64,000 nt of DNA from Croceimicrobium hydrocarbonivorans. GTDB taxonomy: Bacteria > Bacteroidota > Bacteroidia > Flavobacteriales > Schleiferiaceae. Position numbers and translations under genes: made by a program. Every line of letters begins with the position of its first letter. Positions within the stretch are counted from its first letter, which is position 1. The stretch lies in NCBI RefSeq assembly GCF_014524565.1, contig NZ_CP060139.1, forward strand, positions 806,001 through 870,000, given 5' to 3'. The notes below the pieces were generated by a model. The model was not told the origin of the DNA. It made no database searches and saw only the letters and a list, made by a program, of their open reading frames with translations. Shown piece after piece: positions 17,160 to 25,961 of this stretch.

Positions 17160-20100
17160 ATGCTCCGAAATAAACACCTCCTGCTCAGCACCTTATTGGC
17201 ATTTGGGCTTCAAGCTCAGGATTCATTGGTAGACAAGGTTTCCTTAGGTGGACTCAGTTTTCGAAATATAGGCCCTGCCCTAACTTCTGGGCGTATTGCA
17301 GATATAGCTGTAAACCCTAAAAACAGCAGTGAATATTATGTTGGTGTAGCCAGCGGAGGTCTTTGGAAAACCAGCAATCACGGTACTACCTACAGCCCGG
17401 TATTTGATTCACAAAGCTCCTACTCGATTGGATGCGTGGCCATTGACCCTAAGAACCCCAATATTGTTTGGGTGGGTAGTGGCGAAAACAACAACCAACG
17501 ATCTGTGCCTTATGGAGATGGCTTGTATAAAAGCACCGACGGAGGAAGCTCCTGGAAAAAGGTAGGTCTTGAAAATTCGGAGCATATTGGCATGATTGCC
17601 ATTCATCCTGATGACCCTAATAAAGTTTTTGTGGCAGCCTATGGCCCTTTATGGAGCGCCGGTGGTGATCGAGGTATTTACCGCACTACCGATGGAGGTG
17701 CAAGTTGGGAGAAGGTACTTGAGGTTTCAGAAAACACCGGCTTTAATGAGGTACACTTCGACCCAAATAATCCCATGGTGCTCTATGCAGCCGCCCATCA
17801 ACGTCGTCGCCATGTTTGGACCTACGTAAGCGGTGGACCGGAAAGTGGCATCTACAAGAGTACTGATGGCGGTAAAAGCTGGAAAGAATTAAAGAAAGGA
17901 TTGCCATCGGAAAAAGGTCGAATTAGCTTGGGCCTGAGTAAGCACAATCCAGATTTACTTTATGCCATGGTGGAAGAACATGGATTCTATCGTAGTGATG
18001 ACCGTGGAGCTTCCTTCCGAAAGGTAAATGACTACAATACCAGCGGAAACTACTATGTAGAATTGGTGGTGGATCCAAAGAATCCTGAAGTAGTATATTC
18101 CATGGATACCTATATGCATGTTAGTCGCGACGGAGGCCAAAGCTGGAATCCTGTTCCTGAAAACAACAAACATGTGGATAATCATTGTCTTTGGATCAAC
18201 CCTAAGGACACAAAGCAAATGATTGCCGGTTGTGACGGCGGATTATATGAAACTTGGGATAGCGGTCAAAATTGGCATTTCAAACCCAATTTACCAGTTA
18301 CCCAATTTTACCGGGTTGCGGTAGATAATGCCGAACCATTTTATAATGTATACGGTGGCACCCAGGATAATTTTAGTTTGGGTGGACCTTCACAAACCAT
18401 AAACTCAAGAGGAGTAGTAAATTCCGATTGGTATGTTACCAATACCGGCGATGGATTCGAAAGTCAGATTGACCCCAAGAACCCAGATATTGTTTATGCC
18501 CAGGCACAATATGGTTGGTTAGTTCGCTATGATCGTCGCAGTGGCGAATCAGTAGGAATTAAACCTAGCCCGAATAAAGGCGAAAAGGCCTACCGCTGGA
18601 ATTGGGATGCGCCTCTATTAATCAGCCCACACAATCACAAACGCCTGTATTTCGCCGCCAATAAAGTTTTCCGTAGTGATGATCGCGGTGATAATTGGAC
18701 GGTAATTTCACCCGATTTAAGTCAGCAAATTGATCGACACAGCTTAAAAGTAATGGGCAAAGTACAATCAGTTGATGCAATTGCCTATGATAAATCCACC
18801 TCCGTATATGGCAATATTGTGGCTTTGGATGAATCGCCTCTCAAGGAAGGGCTACTCTACATAGGAACTGATGATGGCTTAATTCAGGTGAGCGAAGATG
18901 GAGGTAAAAACTGGCGAAAGATTAGCGAATTTCCAGGCGTTCCTAAGAACACTTATGTCAATCAGGTATTAGCAGATTTATTTGATGAGAACACCGTTTA
19001 TGCTCTCTTCAACAATCATAAGAATGGCGATTTTAAACCTTATGTATTAAAGAGTACCGACAAAGGCGCTACTTGGACTAAAATCAATGCTAATTTACCA
19101 GAGCGAGGTTCTGTATACGCAATGCGCCAGGATCATATTAACAAGGACTTGCTTTTTATCGGAACTGAGTTTGGCGTACAGTTTAGCATTAATGGCGGTA
19201 AAAGCTGGCGCGCTCTAAGTGCTGGATTACCTACCATCGCAATCCGTGACTTGGATATTCAACGTCGGGAAAACGATTTGGTATTGGCAAGCTTCGGACG
19301 AGGATTTTACATCTTGGATGATTACAGTGCTTTGAGAGAATTAAGTGAAAGCAATCTTCAAAACGAAGCACACCTCTTCCCTACTAAAACAACGAAGCTG
19401 TTTTTCGAAGCCAGTCCGCTGGGCTATGGCCAGAAAGGATTTATGGGTGCCAGCTATTATACAGCTCCAAATCCAAAGAGGGAAGTTTGCTTCAATCTCT
19501 ATATCAAAGATTTGAAGAAAGGATTAAAAGCTAAGCGAAAGGACATTGAATCGAAAGCCAATAAGGAAGGTAAGGACATTGTATACCCAAGCCTGGAACG
19601 GTTAAAGGCAGAAAACGATGAAGAATCCACTTATCTATTATTTGTAATAATGGATAATGAGGATAAAGAAATTCGTCGATTCACCAGCCGTCCTTCCAAA
19701 GGTATCAATCGATACTATTGGGATGGCACTTTAGGAAATCGTGCTTATGCCAATTCAAGGGGCGAGCCTTTCACCTCAGCAGGATCCGCAAATTTAGCGG
19801 CTCCCGGAACCTATCAGGTGGAGGTATTTATCTCAGAAAATGGAACACTAAGACCTTTGAATGTAAAGCAGAGCTTCCAAATCGAATGGCTCAATAACAA
19901 TACCTTCAAAGCTTCAGACTATAATAAGCTCCATGAATTTCAGGATAGCCTGGAAACTATTCGAAGAGAAATTGTTGCTTTAAATCAATTGCACAGCAAA
20001 CTGGAAAAACGCACTAAAGAATTGAAGGCTTTAGCACGAAACACGCCAGGAGCGCCCTTAACTATCCTGAATGATTTACAAAAGATCGAACAGGACCTTG

Positions 20101-20375
20101 ATGTATTGACGGTGAAATTAGGCGGAGATCAAATTCGGGAGAAATACAATTTTGAAACAGCTCCGGGATTAATGCAACGCTTAAGCTCAGCCGTTTGGAA
20201 TTCCTATGCTACCAGTTCAGCTCCTACTGGAGAGCAACGTAAAAACTTGCGAATCCTTAATCAAGAGCGCTTGCCCTTGGAGACTGAAATCAAACGCATT
20301 GAAAAGGAATTGAAGAATTTCTACAGCATACTTTTAAACAGTGGCGCGCCCTATCTAGATGGCGAAATGGACTAA
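17160..20375 (+). CDS. Exported Asp-box propeller protein (VPS10/sortilin-like)
   Basis: A 1071-residue exported protein; signal peptide ends GLQAQ (about residue 20). Residues 30-730 hold about ten Asp-box motifs (for example KSTDGGSSW, RTTDGGASW, KSTDGGKSW, VSRDGGQSW, VSEDGGKNW, KSTDKGATW), as in sortilin/VPS10 and sialidase-like propellers. The start FRNIGPALTSGRIADIAVNP is typical of the bacterial family. The C-terminal 300 residues contain a beta domain and a charged helical region likely to be coiled coil (about 920-1050). There is no T9SS sorting domain, so it is probably periplasmic. No sialidase catalytic set is evident. The ATG at 17160 is chosen over 17097 for its signal peptide. 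Confidence 0.83.
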   Translation: MLRNKHLLLSTLLAFGLQAQDSLVDKVSLGGLSFRNIGPALTSGRIADIAVNPKNSSEYYVGVASGGLWKTSNHGTTYSPVFDSQSSYSIGCVAIDPKNPNIVWVGSGENNNQRSVPYGDGLYKSTDGGSSWKKVGLENSEHIGMIAIHPDDPNKVFVAAYGPLWSAGGDRGIYRTTDGGASWEKVLEVSENTGFNEVHFDPNNPMVLYAAAHQRRRHVWTYVSGGPESGIYKSTDGGKSWKELKKGLPSEKGRISLGLSKHNPDLLYAMVEEHGFYRSDDRGASFRKVNDYNTSGNYYVELVVDPKNPEVVYSMDTYMHVSRDGGQSWNPVPENNKHVDNHCLWINPKDTKQMIAGCDGGLYETWDSGQNWHFKPNLPVTQFYRVAVDNAEPFYNVYGGTQDNFSLGGPSQTINSRGVVNSDWYVTNTGDGFESQIDPKNPDIVYAQAQYGWLVRYDRRSGESVGIKPSPNKGEKAYRWNWDAPLLISPHNHKRLYFAANKVFRSDDRGDNWTVISPDLSQQIDRHSLKVMGKVQSVDAIAYDKSTSVYGNIVALDESPLKEGLLYIGTDDGLIQVSEDGGKNWRKISEFPGVPKNTYVNQVLADLFDENTVYALFNNHKNGDFKPYVLKSTDKGATWTKINANLPERGSVYAMRQDHINKDLLFIGTEFGVQFSINGGKSWRALSAGLPTIAIRDLDIQRRENDLVLASFGRGFYILDDYSALRELSESNLQNEAHLFPTKTTKLFFEASPLGYGQKGFMGASYYTAPNPKREVCFNLYIKDLKKGLKAKRKDIESKANKEGKDIVYPSLERLKAENDEESTYLLFVIMDNEDKEIRRFTSRPSKGINRYYWDGTLGNRAYANSRGEPFTSAGSANLAAPGTYQVEVFISENGTLRPLNVKQSFQIEWLNNNTFKASDYNKLHEFQDSLETIRREIVALNQLHSKLEKRTKELKALARNTPGAPLTILNDLQKIEQDLDVLTVKLGGDQIREKYNFETAPGLMQRLSSAVWNSYATSSAPTGEQRKNLRILNQERLPLETEIKRIEKELKNFYSILLNSGAPYLDGEMD

Positions 20376-20396
20376 AAGCCTATTTTATTGTAAAGA

Positions 20397-20425
20397 AAGC
20401 CACCTTTTTTAGGGTGGCTTTTTTA
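20397..20425 (+). terminator. Rho-independent terminator after the Asp-box gene
   Basis: AAGCCACC and GGTGGCTT form an 8-bp stem around a T-rich loop, then a T run, about 20 bases after the stop. Confidence 0.88.
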
Positions 20426-20540
20426 TTTATTAAGCACTGGCAATCTGTTGGTTACCAATTGAATTTGCAAAACTTGCCTTTCCAATCGCTTTCCACAGGC
20501 AAAACCTGCACAAACATTTCTATGGGATAAAGCAAAATTG

Positions 20541-20582
20541 AGGTCATCAAAACCAACCTTAACCAAACAAAACCGATGACCT
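20541..20582 (+). promoter_or_regulatory. Inverted repeat that could sequester the start codon of the T9SS-cargo gene
   Basis: AGGTCATC (20541-20548) and GATGACCT (20575-20582) are perfect 8-base inverted copies around a 26-base loop made almost wholly of A and C. The right arm contains the ATG at 20576. In RNA the hairpin would cover the start of the four-gene operon. A protein-binding dyad is the alternative. Confidence 0.4.
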
Positions 20583-21631
20583 ATCGATTAATTCTGATGC
20601 GAAGCCTAGGAATATTCCTGGCTTCGCTTTCGCTTTCTGCACAAAATTCTGGCAATTACTTTAATGACAGCACATCAGCCCGCTATCGCTATGATCTCGA
20701 AAGCCATCAATACGCTACCATACCGGGTGGCACCTCTATTAATGATTTAGATCCATTAGAAAAGGAATTGTTGAAACCTCTATGGGATATTCAAAAAATA
20801 AGCTCCGGAATAAATTCCTCCAACGAGCCTTATTATGAAATCCAAAATGTTCGGAATAGTTCCATAGAGAACTGGCTTTCAAAACCCTATCGACAGCTTC
20901 TTACTCCAGCTGGTAGTTATGGTTTCGATTCTTTGGGAAATGAAGTTTACTACTTCCCTAATAATCCAATTGAGAATCTCGACATGCAGGATCAAGTCAA
21001 TCAGATTCAGTCAGATGGCTTTCAACCCATTATGATGTTCTTTCCAACCAAAAGAGATGATTTTGTGCAGGAAGCACTAGACCAAGGGGCTACGATGCTT
21101 AATCACGAGGATAATGCCTTCACTTTAATCCTGGGGGAATCAGAAGTTCGGATTGAACCTGAAACAAAAACGATACAAAATCGCTATCGGATCGAAAACA
21201 CTCAATATGAAGTCACTACTGCTTACACGCTACTTTCTCCATACGGTTATGTCCCGATTTGGGAGAAGGAAAGCAGGCAGCGTTTGGATTTAGATCATCC
21301 AATAAGCCTGATTAATCAAAGGACCTTTCGCAACCATGTGATTGAGGACCTTTATGATAAGATCGAAAAGTATACTGATAAAGCTTATTTACAAGTCTAT
21401 CCGAACCCGGTAGTTTCAGAATTTGAAATAATACTACGTGGCCTTCCAGAAGCTCAGGTAAGTCTGATCCAGATTCGGGACCATTTTGGAAATATTCTAT
21501 TCAGCTATTCAAATCCCTCGGTTGATCAGAACATTATTCATTTGGATGGATCTACTTATCCCTCTGGCGTACTAATCCTCTTAGTCTATACCCAGGAAGG
21601 CATTTTCACTGAAACCCTAACCAAAATCTAA
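20576..21631 (+). CDS. Secreted protein with T9SS type A sorting domain, unknown function
   Basis: A 351-residue protein. The signal peptide ends SLSAQ (about residue 22). Residues 30-270 match no family I know; they include TIPGGTSINDLDPLEKELLKP and a segment PIMMFFPTKRDDFVQEALDQ. Residues about 272-351 are a T9SS type A C-terminal domain: LQVYPNPVVSEFEI, a middle strand pair, and the terminal FTETLTKI. It should cross the outer membrane through T9SS and be released or anchored at the surface. It is the first gene of a tight operon; three bases separate it from the hydrolase. An ATG at 20597 is an alternative start. Confidence 0.75.
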   Translation: MTYRLILMRSLGIFLASLSLSAQNSGNYFNDSTSARYRYDLESHQYATIPGGTSINDLDPLEKELLKPLWDIQKISSGINSSNEPYYEIQNVRNSSIENWLSKPYRQLLTPAGSYGFDSLGNEVYYFPNNPIENLDMQDQVNQIQSDGFQPIMMFFPTKRDDFVQEALDQGATMLNHEDNAFTLILGESEVRIEPETKTIQNRYRIENTQYEVTTAYTLLSPYGYVPIWEKESRQRLDLDHPISLINQRTFRNHVIEDLYDKIEKYTDKAYLQVYPNPVVSEFEIILRGLPEAQVSLIQIRDHFGNILFSYSNPSVDQNIIHLDGSTYPSGVLILLVYTQEGIFTETLTKI

Positions 21632-21634
21632 GTC

Positions 21635-23167
21635 ATGAAATTGCTTTATTCTTCGCTTCTCAATCTATTTCTAGCCTCTTCGATTTTTGCTCAGATCGAA
21701 GTTATCTCAACCGATTCCTTACGAGTTATTGATACTGATCCAGAAGGAGGAAGCTCTGGTGGTCTAATTGGCGGATCGACACTTCTCAATTCGGACAGCA
21801 GTTTAGTGGGCAGGAAACTAGTCTTCTGGATTCATGGCTTAGCAGGCAATGAACATTCTTGGAATCGCATTCAAGCATCCACAGAAAACCAAACAGGCAA
21901 TCCTATTCCCAATTACCCAGAACGAAATGTAGAGGGTTACGCCCTTAGTTATGAGGGAAGTGAAAACTTAAATATCTTTCAATTAGGCGGCCATGTAAAT
22001 AATGGTTTGATGGAAACCTGGCGAGTTTCAATCCCCCGGCGCGATACCCTTGATGTTCGAAACAATTTTGTTATCGCCCATAGTCAAGGTGGCATAGTTG
22101 CTCGCGCTATTCGCTACATGAATCTAATAGATTCCTCAAATTACCATTGGCAATTTGGAGCCATAGCAACATTTGGCAGTCCGCACGGAGGAGCCCAAAT
22201 CATTAATTCCACTCAGACAGGAGGGCTTGTCCAAACCTGGATTGATGATGGCTGCAAAAAAATATCAAGGGGCGAAATTCAAACATTCGTAGGTACGCGT
22301 TGGTGGCTGGATCTAATTATTAGTAATGATGCCGTAGTATCCTTCTCCAATCTCACCTGCAATGGGCTCAACAAAATGGCCCTGCCAATATTAATCAATG
22401 CCATAAGGAAACCGGTTGGTGCTGACTATGCTGTAGGAGCAAGTAACCTAGCGAAACTGGATAGTATGGCTTATTTAGACACCATGAAAGTAGTCACTTT
22501 TTATGGTGTAGAGCAGGAACCCGTGCTATGGCGAACTATCCATAGTATGACCTATACCAAAGACTCGTCCATTGCGGGCAATCCTCTTTCGACAGATCCT
22601 TTTGGACTAAATGAAGATGATGAGCTCCCAATATTTGTAAATCATAAAATATCGAGCTATCACGCAAAATGGTCAAGCCATAATTCAAGATCAAATCAAT
22701 TATGGTATCAAATCACTTGGCATAGTAAAGATGAAAAGGAGAAAGCGGAAATCTATCGAGATGCCCATGATTGGTTAGCCTACGCAAATCTCAATTGGAA
22801 GCGATTCATTGGCGCTCGGAAAGACACTACTTATATCGATGGTTACCATTGTGAATGCTTGGTAAATCTTGGAGGAACAGATGGTTATCAGTTCACCTAT
22901 CAGCATGTTCAAAATCCTGGTGATTGCAATGACTCATTGGCCGTCAATTGCCAGGCAAATCCTAAAATCGTACATACGGTGATTGAAGAACCTAATGACG
23001 GGGTAGTTCCAGTTTCCTCGCAAATTGGGTATCCGAATCGATTTAATTCTTTCCTAATGGAAAACACTAATCATATGCAGGAAAGAAATTGTGGAGAAAC
23101 CAAGAAAATGTTAAAGCTTCTATTCAATGGTGACTATGGAGATAAATTTAAACTTGATAAAAAATGA
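21635..23167 (+). CDS. Exported alpha/beta hydrolase, PGAP1/lipase-like
   Basis: A 510-residue protein with a signal peptide ending SIFAQ (residue 20). VFWIHGLAGNEHSW (64-76) gives the oxyanion-hole HG. FVIAHSQGGIVARAI is a nucleophile elbow with Ser150. D455 in EEPNDGVVPVSS and H480 in NTNHMQERN are well placed to complete the triad. A mid-region rich in aromatic residues (300-420) could be a lid or binding insert, and several Cys suggest disulfides. The likely activity is esterase or lipase; the substrate is unknown. It lacks a T9SS tail, so is probably periplasmic unless carried otherwise. It overlaps the next gene by four bases. Confidence 0.75.
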   Translation: MKLLYSSLLNLFLASSIFAQIEVISTDSLRVIDTDPEGGSSGGLIGGSTLLNSDSSLVGRKLVFWIHGLAGNEHSWNRIQASTENQTGNPIPNYPERNVEGYALSYEGSENLNIFQLGGHVNNGLMETWRVSIPRRDTLDVRNNFVIAHSQGGIVARAIRYMNLIDSSNYHWQFGAIATFGSPHGGAQIINSTQTGGLVQTWIDDGCKKISRGEIQTFVGTRWWLDLIISNDAVVSFSNLTCNGLNKMALPILINAIRKPVGADYAVGASNLAKLDSMAYLDTMKVVTFYGVEQEPVLWRTIHSMTYTKDSSIAGNPLSTDPFGLNEDDELPIFVNHKISSYHAKWSSHNSRSNQLWYQITWHSKDEKEKAEIYRDAHDWLAYANLNWKRFIGARKDTTYIDGYHCECLVNLGGTDGYQFTYQHVQNPGDCNDSLAVNCQANPKIVHTVIEEPNDGVVPVSSQIGYPNRFNSFLMENTNHMQERNCGETKKMLKLLFNGDYGDKFKLDKK

Positions 23168-24384
23168 TCCGATTTAGACCCCTAATTATACTGCTAATTG
23201 CTGTTTTATTGAGTTGTCATAAAGACAAGCAAATCAGATCCAGCCCTTCCTTTAAAGCTAATTTGGAAATTAAATGGCGAAAATCAATTGTTCCAAACCC
23301 AAGTATAGACTTCACTATCGCGATTAACCCAATACTCTATGAAAACACTGTCGTTTTCGGAACGGAATATTTTCTATATAACCAATCTGCACCTATCCTC
23401 TTTCTTGACACCTCAAATGGTAGCCTTGAAAATTACTGGTCAGATTATTTAGATGGGAACGACTTATATGTTGGAGAAACAAGTGCAAATGATGGCCAAT
23501 TTCTTTTTCTGAGCACACATCATTCAATTGATTGTGTAAACCTTGAGAATCATAATACACAATGGCAAGCTAAGGTTTCAGGGAATGGCCCTCACATTTA
23601 CACCAACAAGGGCTATTTATACACCGCCATTGACTACGATGGAAATAAAGGTGCTGCTATACTTAGATCCCCCACCGACCACCTTGAATGGAATACTATT
23701 TACGCATTTAAACGCACTGATCGTTTTGATCCAAGTTTTGACTCTATGGGATTTGGTGAATTGGCTAACGGCGATGAAGTGGTAGTATGGAAAAATCGCA
23801 GTTACACTGGTTCTGCGGATCGAACCGACATATTCGCTTACAATTTAACAGCGGATACCTTACTCTGGAGGAATATGGATATGGAAATAAATTCTGGGAT
23901 CATCCCTCTTAAAGTCAAAGATCAGAGAGTATTTGGCTTAGTAAAGAATCATGTTTTCTGTATGAACTTAAACTCTGGGGATATGATTTGGATTCGGGAT
24001 GCAAGAGAAATTGTAAAACCAACCTTGGATTTTGGCTTTTTTGCTGGAGACCTCCATCTCACTTCAGATGCTGTTGTATTTAAAGGAGATAGTGATGAAA
24101 TTATTGCCGTAAACCAATCTAATGGAGCACTTAGATACATCCGCCAAGATGTTACCTGGGGTTTCGAAGATCGATTTAGCGTTTACAATGGCAAACTATT
24201 TTTCACTGGCGGTTACCAATTTGTAGTTTTTGATCCAGAAATCGGAGAAGTACTCTACAACGAAGATTTAAGCCATCAGTTTAAAACCATTCGAAGCAGA
24301 ATCGTATTCGACCCTATACGCCCTGTTATGTATTTTCACAATGGTCGCGAAGCCTTCTGCGTCAAAGTCCCCAATTTAGATTAA
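23164..24384 (+). CDS. PQQ-like beta-propeller lipoprotein
   Basis: A 406-residue lipoprotein: AVLLSC lipobox, Cys about 18, followed by HKDK, resembling a flavobacterial surface-export signal. Repeating units such as TVVFGTEYFLYN, LFLDTSNGSLENYW, FLSTHHSIDCVNLENHNTQWQAK, HVFCMNLNSGDMIWIRDAR, IIAVNQSNGALRYIRQ and LFFTGGYQFVVFDPEIGEVLYN are PQQ/BamB-type blades (roughly six or seven). No calcium/quinone dehydrogenase site is seen, so it is probably a binding scaffold. It sits between an exported hydrolase and a small outer-membrane protein, suggesting one envelope complex (inference). Confidence 0.7.
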   Translation: MIRFRPLIILLIAVLLSCHKDKQIRSSPSFKANLEIKWRKSIVPNPSIDFTIAINPILYENTVVFGTEYFLYNQSAPILFLDTSNGSLENYWSDYLDGNDLYVGETSANDGQFLFLSTHHSIDCVNLENHNTQWQAKVSGNGPHIYTNKGYLYTAIDYDGNKGAAILRSPTDHLEWNTIYAFKRTDRFDPSFDSMGFGELANGDEVVVWKNRSYTGSADRTDIFAYNLTADTLLWRNMDMEINSGIIPLKVKDQRVFGLVKNHVFCMNLNSGDMIWIRDAREIVKPTLDFGFFAGDLHLTSDAVVFKGDSDEIIAVNQSNGALRYIRQDVTWGFEDRFSVYNGKLFFTGGYQFVVFDPEIGEVLYNEDLSHQFKTIRSRIVFDPIRPVMYFHNGREAFCVKVPNLD

Positions 24385-24399
24385 CCTAAACCTGACCAA

Positions 24400-25044
24400 A
24401 TGAAAACCTTATTCCTTTCGCTTTTGCTTAGTCCTCTTTTATTTCAAAGTGCCAAAGGGCAACTCTTGGACTCCTCGCATCATAGACTTAGCTTCAGGCC
24501 ACTTTCCTCCTACAGCCCCAAGTTTCCGGATGTCACTAATCAGTTCACATATGGAGGGATATCCATTAGCGCATTTGCCCCCTTTAACAATGCTAATACC
24601 GGTTTTAACATTCAATTCTCCTTAGATGCTGGGAATATTTCCATGGAGGAAGCTGGTACAATAGACTTGTTTTGGAGCACCAGTAACTATTCAATATCTG
24701 CAACAGGCAACTTTTTCACTCCTTCTGTTTACGCAGGGCTCTGCACCTTAATTCCTTTAAACAAAAACTGGACTTTAAGCTGCTCTGCAAACCTTGGAGC
24801 CTCTTTAGGTATAGCTTTCCTCGACTCTTATGTCACATTAAATAATGTAACAGATTACAGTTCGAGTATCGAGGAATTGCTAAGCATAGGAAACCTATTT
24901 GAATTAGGTTTGGCCCATAGCAGTAAAGCCAAAAGTGGTTATGAAATCGGGATTAGCTTCACCTTGCCTTGGATAATCGAATCTTATACTGAGCCTTATA
25001 CTTACTATAGTTATGGACTGTATTACAGTTACCTGTTTTTCTAA
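24400..25044 (+). CDS. Exported protein, probable small outer-membrane barrel
   Basis: A 214-residue protein with signal peptide ending SAKGQ (residue 21). The mature part is rich in Ser, Tyr, Asn and Phe with alternating strands (FTYGGISISAFAPF, FNIQFSLDAGNISM, YSISATGNFFTPSVYAGLC, YEIGISFTLPWI) and ends YYSYLFF, an aromatic terminus usual for barrels. No family recognised. It is the last gene of the four-gene exported operon, 15 bases after the propeller gene. Confidence 0.55.
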   Translation: MKTLFLSLLLSPLLFQSAKGQLLDSSHHRLSFRPLSSYSPKFPDVTNQFTYGGISISAFAPFNNANTGFNIQFSLDAGNISMEEAGTIDLFWSTSNYSISATGNFFTPSVYAGLCTLIPLNKNWTLSCSANLGASLGIAFLDSYVTLNNVTDYSSSIEELLSIGNLFELGLAHSSKAKSGYEIGISFTLPWIIESYTEPYTYYSYGLYYSYLFF

Positions 25045-25106
25045 TCAAGAGTCAGATTTGCTATTTCTTCAGGCTTGATTGACGCCAATTCTTTTCAACC
25101 CATATA

Positions 25107-25137
25107 GGTGTATAATCTTATATAAGACTAAAACACC
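25107..25137. repeat. Nested AT-rich palindrome upstream of folE
   Basis: A perfect 12-base palindrome TCTTATATAAGA (25116-25127) lies inside an outer inverted pair GGTGT (25107-25111) and ACACC (25133-25137), nearly co-centred. It lies about 75 bases upstream of the folE -7 box and 65 bases after the preceding stop. It may be a regulator site or a weak hairpin. No T run follows. Confidence 0.4.
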
Positions 25138-25212
25138 ATAATTTAATCAAGTGGTTATAGTTTCCCCTTATCATCCTTTGTATCAGTGTCCGTTTACACC
25201 CTTATTTTATAT

Positions 25213-25220
25213 TACCTTTG
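25213..25220 (+). promoter_or_regulatory. Putative -7 box of folE
   Basis: TACCTTTG, an exact TAnnTTTG. It lies inside the longest folE frame, downstream of its first ATG at 25186, and so moves the likely start to 25258 or 25264. Confidence 0.55.
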
Positions 25221-25263
25221 CCGGCTCAATTCATTGCGCCTGCCGCATTCTAATTCATTGACG

Positions 25264-25950
25264 GTGAACACTGATAACCCAATAAATTCCCACGACGAAG
25301 AAGGGGATTTACATATTTCAAACAGCAATATTGAAACTCCACTTAAAGCCAATGCCTTTGAGATGGATGATGCTACTAAAATTCAGGTGATCCAAGAGCA
25401 TTTTGAAAAAATCATGGACACCCTGGGACTTGATCTTCAAGATGATAGTCTTAAAGGAACTCCTAAAAGGGTGGCGAAAATGTTTGTTCAGGAAATCTTT
25501 GGAGGACTGCATCCAGATCGAAAGCCCAGCGCCAGCACCTTTGAAAATAAGTATCAATACGGTGAAATGCTGGTGGAAAAGAACATTGTTGTTTATTCTA
25601 CTTGCGAGCATCATTTCCTTCCGATTGTTGGACGAGCCCATGTGGCTTATATCTCCAAAGGCCGTGTAATTGGCCTCAGTAAGATGAACCGCATCGTAGA
25701 TTATTACGCCAAACGTCCACAAGTGCAGGAGCGGATGACCAAGCAAATTGTTGCTGCCCTTCAAGAAGCACTGGGAACAGATGATGTTGCCTGTGTAATT
25801 GACGCTAAACACCTTTGTGTTAATTCACGTGGGATACGCGATATTGAAAGCAGTACCGTTACCGCTGAATTTGGTGGTGCTTTTAAAGAGGAAGAGAAAA
25901 AACGTGACTTCCTCGACTACATTAATTTAGACACACATTTCGGAGCCTAA
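25264..25950 (+). CDS. folE: GTP cyclohydrolase I
   Basis: Converts GTP to dihydroneopterin triphosphate, the first step of tetrahydrofolate and pterin synthesis. Seen: [20 protein letters not shown], the zinc site [13 protein letters not shown], the GKVIGLSK-like [27 protein letters not shown] (described by parts), and [13 protein letters not shown]. From a GTG at 25264 it has 228 residues, near the family norm. The first in-frame ATG (25186) lies upstream of the probable promoter and would add 26 unrelated residues; a TTG at 25258 is also possible. It is followed 11 bases later by cysS, indicating an operon. Confidence 0.93.
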   Translation: MNTDNPINSHDEEGDLHISNSNIETPLKANAFEMDDATKIQVIQEHFEKIMDTLGLDLQDDSLKGTPKRVAKMFVQEIFGGLHPDRKPSASTFENKYQYGEMLVEKNIVVYSTCEHHFLPIVGRAHVAYISKGRVIGLSKMNRIVDYYAKRPQVQERMTKQIVAALQEALGTDDVACVIDAKHLCVNSRGIRDIESSTVTAEFGGAFKEEEKKRDFLDYINLDTHFGA

Positions 25951-25961
25951 AATTTAAGATC

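Noticed and set aside
25043-25079. AATCAAG ... CTTGATT inverted repeat after the exported operon
   Set aside because: A 7-base stem with a ~23-base loop and no T run; too weak to call a terminator.
25318-25812. A 164-codon frame antisense to folE
   Set aside because: It lies wholly opposite a conserved enzyme gene and shows no domain or promoter.
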